Source: Planctomycetota bacterium (lineage in GTDB: Bacteria; Planctomycetota; UBA1135; GCA-002686595). From it: a stretch of 64,000 bases of DNA. This document shows positions 46,351 to 57,962 of this stretch, one piece after another. The notes beneath the pieces are model-generated. The model was not told the DNA's origin, made no database searches, and worked only from the letters and a program-made list of their open reading frames with translations. The translations under genes and the position numbers were made by a program. The stretch's first letter is position 1. Each line of letters begins with the position of its first letter. The stretch is from NCBI GenBank assembly GCA_016714045.1, contig JADJNY010000015.1, positions 310,001-374,000 on the forward strand. Reading direction: 5' to 3'.

Positions 46351-46377
46351 ACGAAACCCGCGCAAGGCGGGCTTCGT
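46351..46377 (-). terminator. Hairpin terminator-like structure
   Basis: ACGAAACCCGC pairs with GCGGGCTTCGT (one A-C mismatch) around a 5-nt loop. On the minus strand it is followed by TCGTTTCGG, matching the other terminator tails. It may back up the hairpin at 46454, or end aroB from the other side. Confidence 0.5.
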
Positions 46378-46453
46378 CGAGTGGCGAGCGCGATGGACGC
46401 GTCGCTATCGGGTGAAAAAGTGCTCTGGCACCGTATTCCGTATTCCGAAACGA

Positions 46454-46480
46454 ACGAGGCCCGCTCGTCGCGGGCCTCGT
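46454..46480 (-). terminator. Hairpin terminator after the selenoprotein gene
   Basis: ACGAGGCCCGC and GCGGGCCTCGT form a perfect 11-bp stem with a 5-nt loop, 24 nt after the stop on the minus strand, followed there by TCGTTTCGG. Confidence 0.7.
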
Positions 46481-46503
46481 CACGTTCGATCGGGAGCAGC
46501 GGT

Positions 46504-47532
46504 TCAGTCCTTCTTCGCCGCTCTCGACATCGCCTTCGCGCGGTCGCCCGCCTTCGTGCCGGCGTACTTCTTCGCGAACTCCTCGTACTTCGCCTTCCGC
46601 TTGTCGGTCGCGAGCGGTTTCAGTTGCTCCTTGAGCTTGTCGAAGGCCTTCGAGGCTTCGAACTCGGCCATGAGCTTGCTGTCCGCGCGGATCGCGTCGG
46701 CCTTCTTCTTCGCGTCGACGCCCGCGTCGATCGACGCGAGCTCCTTCGCGAGCGTGTCGTAGACGAGCAGCGCGCGCCCGACATCCTTCGCCTTCGCGAG
46801 GTTGTCCGCCGTGCCCGCGAGGCTCTCCGCTTGACGCGTGATCGCGTCGCGGACGGCCTTCGCATCCGTCTTCTGCACGTCGGTCGACTTCGCGTCGGCG
46901 TCGATCGCGGCGAGCTCCTTGAGCGCGTCCGCGAGCTTGCCGTCCGCCGCGAGGGTCTGAGCCTTCGCGACGCGCGGGTCGACCTTGAAGTCGGTCTTGA
47001 CGCCGAGCATGCCGCCCGCCGGCTTCTTCGCGCCCTTGAGCACGCCCTTGAGCAGGCTCTTGTTCACCTCGCTCGGGTGACCGTGCCAGGCGATGTTGCC
47101 GTCCGGCCCGATCAGGAAGCTGTGCGGGATGCCGCTGACGCCGTACGCGGAGCCCGCGGTCGAGCTCGCGCCGACGATGACGTGGGAGAAATCGTTTTGC
47201 TGCAGGTACGGTTCGACCGTCTCGACCACTTCGTCACTCAGCGCAATGACGACGAGGCCCTGGTCTCCGTACTCCTGCTGCAACCCTTCGAGGTGCGGCC
47301 ACGCCGCACGGCAGGGGCCTCACCAAGTGGCCCAGAACTCCAACATGACCGCGGAGCCGCGCAGGCTCGCGAGGTTGGGTTCGGCACCGAGCTGATTCAG
47401 CCAGACCTTGGCGTTGATCTCGGGCGCGGGCTTGCCGACTTCGGGGAACTTCTCCTCGTCCGCCCGCGCAGGCGTCGCGAGGAAGCCCACGGCGAGCAAG
47501 CCGAGGGTGACCAGTGTGTTCAGGAACTTCAT
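46504..47532 (-). CDS. TlpA/AhpC-like thioredoxin-fold selenoprotein (UGA = Sec71)
   Basis: Read through one in-frame TGA (47320..47322), this is a 342-residue exported redoxin. It has a signal peptide (LVTLGLLAVGFLATPARA), PEVGKPAPEINAKVWLN, LRGSAVMLEFWATW, then U71-G-P-C74, then RAAWPHLEGLQQEYGDQGLVVI and the cis-proline GIPHSFLIGPDG. The TGA replaces exactly the first cysteine of the CGPC redox motif, and both flanks are conserved redoxin sequence, so loss by mutation is unlikely. A hairpin begins just after the TGA (see SECIS). The C-terminal 170 residues are Lys/Ala-rich helices. It is probably a periplasmic thiol-disulfide or peroxide-handling enzyme. Whether Sec is inserted depends on selA, selB, selC and selD elsewhere in the genome. 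Confidence 0.85.
47284..47322 (-). promoter_or_regulatory. Putative bacterial SECIS element at the in-frame UGA
   Basis: Directly after the UGA, the minus strand folds GTGCGGC (47309..47303) onto GCCGCAC (47299..47293) around a 3-nt GTG loop, with a possible lower 4-bp stem CCCT/AGGG. The loop starts 17 nt after the UGA, within the 16-37 nt window for bacterial SECIS, and carries the guanine SelB needs. It is a prediction by eye, not a computed fold. Confidence 0.65.
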
Positions 47533-47844
47533 GAGTGGTGCGGCGGCGGTGGTTCCGGATCGGAGCGAGCCCGTCCGCGCCGGTTTACGGTATCGCCCCA
47601 TCGGCCAGGGGACGAGGGGCTGTGGAGCCCGAACCGCAGGGCTGCTGTACCGAATGCGTTGGAGCGCCTCGCCGCCCCCGACCGCACCTCGCTCCCCCGA
47701 CTCCACATCCGACGCGCTGTACCTCGCCACCTCAGCCTCCGGCCGGCCCTCGTGCCGCCGCTCCCGGCCTCCGGCCCCTTCCCTACCTGCACCGCAACCC
47801 CACCCTTGCCCTCCCCATCCCCCCCATCCGATCCTGGCCCGCTC
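47533..47844. other. Divergent intergenic region, no gene seen
   Basis: 312 bp between the selenoprotein gene and the membrane protein, which are divergently transcribed. It is C-rich on the plus strand and must hold two promoters. I see no clear -10/-35 pair, hairpin or small gene. Confidence 0.4.
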
Positions 47845-49410
47845 ATGCCCGCCGCCCACGAGCACGCGCACGAACGGCACGAGCACGTCGGCCACTCCCA
47901 CGAGTCCGCCCCCACCTCCCCGTCCCCGCACGACGCGTTCCCCCGTCACGCCACCGTCGACGAGGTCGCCCGCGCCCTCGGCCGGCGTGAGCGCCTGGAG
48001 CGGGCCCAGGTCCTCCTCCTCGCGCTCGGCCTCACGCTCGTCGCCCTCGCGCTCCCGACCCAGGCCCTCTTCGGCCAGTCCGTCGCGCTCGTCGACGCGA
48101 CCGCGCGTGGCGTCGGGCTCGACGCCCTGCACCTCATCCCGTGCGCCCTCGCGCGCGCGCTGGTCGCCACGACCGGCGTCGACGCAGAGCGCGCGTGGTT
48201 CGCACTCTCCGCATTGGCGTTCGGGCTGACGCTCGTCCCGCTCGTCCGCATCGCGCGCGCGAGGGAGTGGGAGCACGGCCCCGCGCTCGCCGCCGCGCTG
48301 CTCGTCCTCTGCGCGCCGGTCGTGCTCGTCGCGGGCACCGTGCCCGACGCGAGCGCCTTCCGCTTGCTCGGCGCCGCCTTCTTCTGCAGCGAGCTCGTGC
48401 GGCGCCCGCGCGCGGGCGACCACGCCGGTCTCGCCGCGCTGCGCGAGAGCGGCCCCCACCGCCGCGCGTTCGCGTGGTTCGTCGCGAGCCTCTTCCACGT
48501 CGGCAACGCGTGGACGTGGCCCGCGCTGCTCGCGGCGGAGCTGCGCAAGCCGGGCCCGGGCGAGACGGCGCGGCGCGGCCGCGTCGAAGCCCTCGCCGCT
48601 GCGACGCTCGCGTTCGTCCTCGTGTTCGCGCTCGCGCATCGCGACGTCGGCCGCGCATTGCACGCGGCGCAGCGCGCGCTCCTCGCCGGCGGCTCCGGCG
48701 GTCCCGGGCCGATCGTCGCGTGGACGACGTTGTGGCTCCCCGCGCTCGGCGCCGCGGGCGTCGGCCTCGCCGCATGGCTCGCGGGCGTCGCGCGCGGCGG
48801 TTGGAAGCGCGAGCCGGAGCTCGCGCTCCTCGCCCTCGTGCCGTGGGCCGCGCAAACGGTCGGCGGCGCGGTCGACTGGGAGCTGCCGTGGGTCGAGCTC
48901 GCGCCGCTCGGACTGCTCGGCCTGCTCGCGCTCGCGCAGCGGATGGAAGAGCGCCCGCACGCGCCGAAGCTCGGGCTCGCGGCGCTCGCGCTCGCGCTCT
49001 ACGGCCTCGCCGGCGCGACCTGGCTTCGTTCGCTCGACCGCCACGCGGCATGGACGGAGCGCGCGAGCGAGCTCCTGAACCCCGGCGACGTCGTGCTGAC
49101 GGCGTCGGGCGAGCACCGCCACCTCCTCGAGCACCGCTTCCACGTCGCGACGGTCGACCTGCGCCCGATCGGCGCGCGGCCCGCGGTCGAGCGCGAGGCG
49201 TTCTGGAAGGACCAGCGCGACGCCGCGGAGCGCCTCGCCGCCGAGGGCCGGCGGCTCGTGCTCGACCTGGACTCGCTCGCGGACTTCGGAACCGTCGCGT
49301 GGCCGGACGCCGGCGAACTCGAGCGCTTCGTCGCGGACGCGCGGCCGGTGGTCCTGCCCGACGAGCGCCTGGGCACGACCCTCGCACGCGGCGGAGCGGG
49401 CGGGCGCTGA
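47845..49410 (+). CDS. Multi-pass membrane protein with His-rich N-terminus
   Basis: A 521-residue protein. Residues 4-22 are His/Glu-rich (HEHAHERHEHVGHSHES), a potential metal-binding tail on the cytoplasmic side. It then has about ten hydrophobic helices with small charged loops (LHLIPCALARALVATTGVDAERAW, DWELPWVELAPLGLLGLL) and a soluble C-terminal domain (EHRHLLEHRFHVATVDLRPIG; LERFVADARPVVLPDE). The layout resembles dolichyl-phosphate-mannose-type (GT-C) membrane glycosyltransferases or similar polytopic enzymes, but no acidic DD/DE motif is certain. No family is assigned. ATG at 47845; the open frame farther upstream overlaps other genes and is not coding. Confidence 0.75.
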   Translation: MPAAHEHAHERHEHVGHSHESAPTSPSPHDAFPRHATVDEVARALGRRERLERAQVLLLALGLTLVALALPTQALFGQSVALVDATARGVGLDALHLIPCALARALVATTGVDAERAWFALSALAFGLTLVPLVRIARAREWEHGPALAAALLVLCAPVVLVAGTVPDASAFRLLGAAFFCSELVRRPRAGDHAGLAALRESGPHRRAFAWFVASLFHVGNAWTWPALLAAELRKPGPGETARRGRVEALAAATLAFVLVFALAHRDVGRALHAAQRALLAGGSGGPGPIVAWTTLWLPALGAAGVGLAAWLAGVARGGWKREPELALLALVPWAAQTVGGAVDWELPWVELAPLGLLGLLALAQRMEERPHAPKLGLAALALALYGLAGATWLRSLDRHAAWTERASELLNPGDVVLTASGEHRHLLEHRFHVATVDLRPIGARPAVEREAFWKDQRDAAERLAAEGRRLVLDLDSLADFGTVAWPDAGELERFVADARPVVLPDERLGTTLARGGAGGR

Positions 49411-49749
49411 GCGGCTCGTCGCCGACCGACGGGTTGGCCGAGTTCGGGCGGGCCGGCTCGTGCGGAAGCGACGTGCGGAGCTCGAGGCACGCGATCGCCA
49501 CAGCGCGCTGCGCGCGGAGCGCGGGGCGCTCCTTCACCGGCGAACGGTGGCCCATCCCGGGCCCAACTCCCCGGCGCGGTCCCGTCGACAGCGCGCCCGC
49601 TTTTTGTTCCAATCCGACAGTTTATCCGCCGCCGCTCGAACGGTCGGGACACGGGTCGAGCTCCGCGTGCGCCGCACGCGCGGAGCGCTCGCTCGCCGAT
49701 CGCTCGACAACGGAGCACCGCACGCACCCCGAGCCCCCCGCGAGACTCG
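49411..49749. other. Spacer upstream of carB, no gene seen
   Basis: 339 bp between the membrane protein and carB on the same strand, with a CTTTTTG run at about 49600 and no hairpin or PyrR-type leader that I can recognise. It presumably holds the carB promoter. Confidence 0.4.
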
Positions 49750-52992
<3,243 letters not shown>

Positions 52993-53073
52993 ACGACGAC
53001 GCCCGAATCCACCGGGGCGGCGCGCCTCCCACGCGCCGCCCTGCTCGCCACGCCGGGTATCGTGTCCCTCGCC

Positions 53074-55161
53074 ATGACCGCCCCCGACACGAACGCCCCG
53101 TTCGCCGTTCCGCATCGCTCGCGCCTGCGCATCCTGTGGATCGTCCTCGCGCTGTTCGTCGTCGCGATCGCCGGCTCGATCACGTGGTGGAGCCTCTCCC
53201 GCTCCCGCCAGCGCGACGAAGCGATGACCACCGCGCGCGCCGAGCTCGCGCCGCTCGCGACGAAGCTCGCCGAAGCGCCCGAGCCCGCACCCGGCCCCTA
53301 CGACATCGACGCGACGATGCGCGTGCTCGCGGAGCTCGACCGCGCGGCGCGTGAGAGCCGCTCCACGCGCGAGTACGTCGACCGCCTCGTGCGCCAGGAC
53401 TGGAGCGCCGTGCCCAAGGACGTGCTCGCGGTGCGCACGCGCGTGCTCGACGTCCTCGTGCGCATGGCCGGTGTGCTCGGCCGCGTCGAGGACCACGATG
53501 CGAACTGGGCCGAGTACCGCGCCGTGCTCGAAGCGGTCGAGATGGCGAACGCGACGTCGGTGCGCGTCTCGCTCGGGCCCATCGCGCTGCGCAACGACGC
53601 GGACGAGACCGTGCGGCAGAAGGCCCGCGCCGAGCTCGAAGCGAAGCTCGCGGAGCGCGAGAGCCTCTTGCGCGCGCTCGAGCCGTTGCAGGACGAACTC
53701 TTCGCGGCGCTCGATGCTGGCGCGCCCGCGATGCGGCGGGTCGCGCACGACTGGGAACAGCTGTGCCTCGTGCGCGACGGCGCGTACCTCGCCGCGGCGC
53801 GCCGGGACTGGCCGGCGACGGCGGCCGCGGCGCGCGCTGCGATCGAGCGCTCGCCGTCGGAGACCGAAGCGCACCTCCTCCTGGCGCTCGCGGAGATCGA
53901 AGGCGGTAGCGAACCTTCGCTCGAGCGCGACGCCGTACGCGGCACGCTCGAGCGCTTCCTCGAAGCGCACCCCGATCAAGCCGCGCCCGCGCTCCTCTTG
54001 CGCGGCGTGTGGCACGCGAAGCAAGGACGCGCGGCGGATGCGCGCGCCGACTTCGAGCTCGCCGCGACGCGCTACCCGCAGCAGTCGGCGCGCCTGAAGG
54101 ACGCCGTCGACCCGTACGCGATGCGCAGCTACCTGCGCGACACGACCCAAGGTCGCAACGTCACCGGCATGTACCAGGCCCTCTCGCTCGGCGCGGGTTG
54201 GTTCAGCCCGGAGCTGCAGCTCGCGCGCCTCGCCTTCGCGGCCGGCGATCGCGCCGCGGGCAAGCAGCAGGTGCTCGAGCACTTCCAGCGCCGGCGCAAG
54301 GACCGCCAGTGGAGCCTCGTGCTCTACGACGTCGACTTCTGCGAGAGCCTCCTCGGCGACGACTTCGCCGCGCTCTTCCCCGAGGTGTCCTACCTCGACC
54401 TCGTGATCGAGCCCACCACGCTTTCCTCCCTCGTCTCCGGCGCGGCGAAGCTCGTCGGGAAGGACGCGGCGCGCGTGCTCGAGGCGAAGGTCGCGAACCG
54501 CAGCGACCGCTCGCTCGCGAATGCAGCGCTCGTCGTCTGTCTGCGTGTGAAGGACATGCATCCCGACGACTACGCGGCGATCACGCTCCCGACGCAGCCC
54601 GCGGTTCCAGCGCGCACGACGACGAGCTTCGGCGAGGTCGAGCTCGATCCCGCGCTCGCCGCGCGCGGCAAGACGCTCGACGACGTCGTCGAGCCCGTGC
54701 GAGCGATCCTCCTCACGGACGAGGCCGTCTTCCGCCTCGATTCGATCCGCTACAAGAACGACGCGATCGAACGCTTCACGGCGGAGCACGGCACAGTCCC
54801 CGTGTCGCTGTCCGCCCGCCTCGAGGAGGCCGTGCAGCGCGTCGTCGCCGCGCGCGACACGATGGCGCTCGAGCTCACGGCGACGCAGTGGACGGTCGTG
54901 CTACCGCGCGACGTGGCGGTGCTCGGCCCGCTCTTCCGGCTCGAGTACGACGGGAAGCGCGTCGATCAGGCGCTCGACGCCGGCGACGTCGAGAACGTGA
55001 TCGAGGACGGCCGCGTCGTGCTGCGCTTCGATCGCTCGATCTGGGCCGTGGGCGCGAAGAAGCCCGAGTCGGTGCGCGTGACGGCGCGCAACGTGACGCG
55101 CCCGCTCGCGATCACGTTCCGCCTCGACGGCGAGCGCTACGTCGTCGAACGCGTCGAGTGA
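53074..55161 (+). CDS. Membrane-anchored protein with TPR-like helical region
   Basis: A 695-residue protein: one N-terminal membrane anchor (LRILWIVLALFVVAIAGSITWW), a long helical exported part rich in Ala/Glu/Arg with TPR-like spacing (AAARAAIERSPSETEAHLLLALAEIEG; HAKQGRAADARADFELAATRYP), then a beta-rich C-terminal region with VANRSDRSLANAALVVCLRVKD, resembling a DUF of the FxLYD type. No family is assigned for the whole. ATG at 53074 was preferred over the GTG 12 nt upstream. The gene is convergent with the pilO-like gene. Confidence 0.75.
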   Translation: MTAPDTNAPFAVPHRSRLRILWIVLALFVVAIAGSITWWSLSRSRQRDEAMTTARAELAPLATKLAEAPEPAPGPYDIDATMRVLAELDRAARESRSTREYVDRLVRQDWSAVPKDVLAVRTRVLDVLVRMAGVLGRVEDHDANWAEYRAVLEAVEMANATSVRVSLGPIALRNDADETVRQKARAELEAKLAERESLLRALEPLQDELFAALDAGAPAMRRVAHDWEQLCLVRDGAYLAAARRDWPATAAAARAAIERSPSETEAHLLLALAEIEGGSEPSLERDAVRGTLERFLEAHPDQAAPALLLRGVWHAKQGRAADARADFELAATRYPQQSARLKDAVDPYAMRSYLRDTTQGRNVTGMYQALSLGAGWFSPELQLARLAFAAGDRAAGKQQVLEHFQRRRKDRQWSLVLYDVDFCESLLGDDFAALFPEVSYLDLVIEPTTLSSLVSGAAKLVGKDAARVLEAKVANRSDRSLANAALVVCLRVKDMHPDDYAAITLPTQPAVPARTTTSFGEVELDPALAARGKTLDDVVEPVRAILLTDEAVFRLDSIRYKNDAIERFTAEHGTVPVSLSARLEEAVQRVVAARDTMALELTATQWTVVLPRDVAVLGPLFRLEYDGKRVDQALDAGDVENVIEDGRVVLRFDRSIWAVGAKKPESVRVTARNVTRPLAITFRLDGERYVVERVE

Positions 55162-55263
55162 CGCGCGCGCGATCGCCGCAGCTCGGCGCACGCCGCCGCA
55201 AGAACGACCACGGGCGCCCGGACGTTCGGCTCGAGCGCCCGCGGGGTCGATCGGTCGCGCGGC

Positions 55264-55818
55264 TCAGTCGCGGCGCTGGCGCGACGTGATCTGGCACGAG
55301 AACGTCCACGAGTCCTCGGGGACCTCGTGCTTCGCCGTCTTCGGGCCCGCGAGCGTGAACTCCACGTCGGTGACCTTCACGCGGCGGCTCTGCTCCTCGA
55401 GACGGTAGAGGAAGTTCGCGATGCGCAGGCGCGTGTAGCCGCGCTTGGGATCCTTGGGCTTGATGTCGAGCTTCTGGTCCTCGATGCCCTTCGTACCCGT
55501 GTTCTTGTCGACGCTGGGCTGCGGGTCGATCTCGCCGATCTCGACGCGGTCGTCCGTCGCGCACTTGAGCGCGTACGACATCAGGTTCTGCTCGCCCTTG
55601 AGGGCTTCCTTGTCGTAGTTCTTCGCGAGCTGCGTGTGACGCCGCCCCGCGGCCTCGAGGCCCTTCGCCGTCTCCGGCATGCGCGTCTCGAGGTCCTGCT
55701 TGAGCTCGCTGAGCGTCTCGTACTGGTTCCAGCCCGTGTACGCGAGCACGGCGGAGAAGAGCAGCGCGACGAGCATCATCACGCGCGCGAAGTTCAGCTT
55801 CTGGAGGAAGGCGCTCAT
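55264..55818 (-). CDS. PilO-like inner-membrane protein
   Basis: A 184-residue protein with one membrane helix (FARVMMLVALLFSAVLAYTGW, residues about 10-31), a coiled-coil stretch (YETLSELKQDLETRM) and a C-terminal ferredoxin-like part (YTRLRIANFLYRLEEQSRRVKVTDVEFTLAG). This is the PilO/GspM arrangement of type IV pilus and type II secretion platforms. It is the fifth and last gene of the operon, 5 nt after the PilMN fusion, and would be its platform partner. Confidence 0.8.
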   Translation of the reverse strand: MSAFLQKLNFARVMMLVALLFSAVLAYTGWNQYETLSELKQDLETRMPETAKGLEAAGRRHTQLAKNYDKEALKGEQNLMSYALKCATDDRVEIGEIDPQPSVDKNTGTKGIEDQKLDIKPKDPKRGYTRLRIANFLYRLEEQSRRVKVTDVEFTLAGPKTAKHEVPEDSWTFSCQITSRQRRD

Positions 55819-55823
55819 GGCGT

Positions 55824-57578
55824 TCAGTTCGGGCGCGGGGCCTTCGGGGCCTTGCCGAGGTTGACCTCGACGATCTGGTTCTCGACGTAGACGCCCTTGC
55901 TGTTCTCGAGGGGGTCGGCCGCCTTCGCGTCGACGCGGGTCTCGATCCAAGGCTTCTGGTTGAGCTCTTCGACGAAGCGCTCGTGCATCTGCGTCGCGAG
56001 GAGCTGGCTGTCGGCGAACACGCTGTAGTCGAGCGTGACCTTGACGCGGTCGTTCTTCTGGCCCTTGCCGTTGATGTAGCTCGCCTTGACGCGGCGGAGC
56101 GACGGACGGTCCTTCTCACTCGCGACGTCCTCGAGCACGTCGAGCACGAGCACCAGCGCGGCGAGCGCCGACTGCGGCTGGGAGAGCTCGGTGTCGACGC
56201 CGAGGTCCTTCTCGTACTTGCGGATCTCCTCTTCGATCTTCTGCTTGACCGCGCGGACCTGCTCGGTCTTCGTGAGGTCGACCTCCTCGTCGATGTTCTG
56301 GATGTACTTCTTCACCGAGTCGGAGGGCGAGCGCATCGTGCCGGCGATGCCCTGCTTCGGGTTGCCGACGAGCATCTCGAACGAACGGTTGCGCCACTGC
56401 CCGAGCTTCGTGCCGTCGACGACGAGGATCTCCTTGTGCAGGAAGATGTTCCACACGCCGAACAGCGTGACGAGCAGCAAGCACACGACCGCCAGCGGCA
56501 GCTCCACGCGCTCGAACGCGCCGGAGTAGCGCAGCTCTTCGCGCCGCAGCGAGGGCGCCATCACGCCGCCGCCGAGTTGGCGGAGCGCGGCGCCGTACGC
56601 CGCGACGAAGTTCGCCGACTCGGCGCCCGACGGACCGCCTTCGACGGCGATCTCGAGGTGTTGGACGGGGACGTCGAGGATCTGGCTCCCGACGAGCCCC
56701 GGCACGTCCATCCCGCACACGAGGATCGAGGAGATCGGGTGCGCGGTGCGCGTGGCCGAAACCGTGCGGCCGAGCTCGCGCCGCAGGCGCTTGATCGTCT
56801 GTTCGAGGCGGCGCTGCAGCTCGTCGGCGTCGGGCGGAGCGTCGAGCCACGTGCCGGTCGCCGGCGCGGCGTCGCCCTCGTCCTTCTTCTCGCTCTTCTC
56901 GGCGCCCTCCTCGCCCTCGCGGTCGACGTGCACGACCTCGTGCGACAGGATCCCGATCGGGATCGCGCGCATGTCGCGCACACCACCGCCGTCGACGACG
57001 ATGACCGCCGTCGAGTGTTCGCCGACGTGCACCAGGATGTGAGCCGTGTCGACCGAGCACAGGTTGGACGCGAGGGCCGCGTTCACGACCGCGGTCGTCT
57101 CGAGCTCGGCCTCGAGCGGTTCGAGGCCCGCCTGCTCGCAGAGGTCGATCGCCTTGCGGACGTCCGTCTTCTGCACGGCGGTGACGAGGAGCTCGCTCGC
57201 GTCCTCGGTCTCGGCGAGCTTGTGGAAGTCGACGACGACGTCGTCGATGTTCCACTGCGGGAGCATGCTCTCGACCTCGAACTTGATCACCGACTCGATC
57301 TTCGCCTTGTCGGAGAAGGGCATCTTCAGCAGACGGAAGGCCGCCTGCCGGGAGTCGATCGCGAGGCCGAGGTTCTCCTTCGGCACCTCATTCTGCTTGA
57401 ACGCCTCGCGCAGGGCGGCTGCGGCGAGCTCGGCGGGATCCTGTCCGGCCTGCTCGGCCGTCGGACGGGGGAACTCACCCGCGTAGGTCTTGAGGACCTT
57501 GTGTTTCTTGCCCGAGCCCTCGAGCACGACGAGCTCGAAGCGCCGGGGACCGATGCGGAGACCGCAGGATCGTGCCAT
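55824..57578 (-). CDS. PilM-PilN fusion, type IV pilus-like assembly protein
   Basis: A 584-residue protein. The N-terminal 330 residues are a PilM-type actin-like ATPase (RSCGLRIGPRRFELVVLEG, MPFSDKAKIESVIKFEVESMLP, VNAALASNLCSVDTAHILVHVGEHSTAVIVVDGG, SSILVCGMDVPG). Then comes one membrane helix at about residues 360-382 (LPLAVVCLLLVTLFGVWNIFL) and a PilN-like periplasmic coiled-coil and ferredoxin-like region (EVDLTKTEQVRAVKQKIEEEI, RVKVTLDYSVFADSQLL). In most pilus systems PilM and PilN are separate proteins that bind each other. Here they are one polypeptide. It follows the CnrX-like gene by 3 nt. Confidence 0.85.
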   Translation of the reverse strand: MARSCGLRIGPRRFELVVLEGSGKKHKVLKTYAGEFPRPTAEQAGQDPAELAAAALREAFKQNEVPKENLGLAIDSRQAAFRLLKMPFSDKAKIESVIKFEVESMLPQWNIDDVVVDFHKLAETEDASELLVTAVQKTDVRKAIDLCEQAGLEPLEAELETTAVVNAALASNLCSVDTAHILVHVGEHSTAVIVVDGGGVRDMRAIPIGILSHEVVHVDREGEEGAEKSEKKDEGDAAPATGTWLDAPPDADELQRRLEQTIKRLRRELGRTVSATRTAHPISSILVCGMDVPGLVGSQILDVPVQHLEIAVEGGPSGAESANFVAAYGAALRQLGGGVMAPSLRREELRYSGAFERVELPLAVVCLLLVTLFGVWNIFLHKEILVVDGTKLGQWRNRSFEMLVGNPKQGIAGTMRSPSDSVKKYIQNIDEEVDLTKTEQVRAVKQKIEEEIRKYEKDLGVDTELSQPQSALAALVLVLDVLEDVASEKDRPSLRRVKASYINGKGQKNDRVKVTLDYSVFADSQLLATQMHERFVEELNQKPWIETRVDAKAADPLENSKGVYVENQIVEVNLGKAPKAPRPN

Positions 57579-57581
57579 GGG

Positions 57582-57962
57582 CTAGCGGGTGGGGTTGGGC
57601 TGGAAGGCGAGGCGCTCGAAGTCGGCCCGTTGGTTTTCGGGCAGAACCTTGTCCTGGATCAAGTTGCGATAGTAGCGTCCGCGCTCCCTCAATTCCGGCT
57701 CCATCGCCTTCATCGACTCGGCCTCGCCGCGGCCGCGGATCTCGTCCATGTCACGGCGGTAGGCATCGAGCACGGAGTGCAGGAGCTTCTTCCGCTCCGG
57801 GGGAAGCTCGAAGCGCTGGCAAAGCAGCGCCTCGTAGTCGGCGAAGGGCCCGGAGGGCGTCTCGGCCTCGAAGGTGCGGGCCGTGGCCCAGACCCCTACC
57901 CCCGCGCCGGCCGCGAAGGCCGTGAGCGCGAGGATCCCGATCCAGACCCGGAGGTCGTTCAC
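57582..57962 (-). CDS. Spy/CnrX-like periplasmic metal- or stress-sensing protein
   Basis: A 126-residue protein: N-terminal anchor (WIGILALTAFAAGAGVGVWATA) and an all-helical exported part with CQRFELPPERKKLLHSVLDAYRRDMDEI and YRNLIQDKVLPENQRADFERLAF. This is the hook-like helical shape and LTPEQ-like spacing of the Spy/CpxP/CnrX group. CnrX is a periplasmic metal sensor that releases the anti-sigma CnrY to activate the ECF factor CnrH, and this gene sits in the same order with a sigma and an anti-sigma. Its GTG start overlaps the anti-sigma stop (GTGA). Confidence 0.75.
   Translation of the reverse strand: MNDLRVWIGILALTAFAAGAGVGVWATARTFEAETPSGPFADYEALLCQRFELPPERKKLLHSVLDAYRRDMDEIRGRGEAESMKAMEPELRERGRYYRNLIQDKVLPENQRADFERLAFQPNPTR

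Noticed and set aside
47320..47322. Treating the in-frame TGA as a nonsense mutation or gene boundary
   Set aside because: The TGA sits exactly at the redox cysteine, both sides are conserved redoxin, and a SECIS-like hairpin follows. TGA is still the normal stop of many other genes here, so it is not a genome-wide recoding.
44665..47844. Extension of the membrane protein frame back to 44665
   Set aside because: The upstream part covers aroB and the selenoprotein gene in a wrong frame and is low-complexity. The real start is the ATG at 47845.
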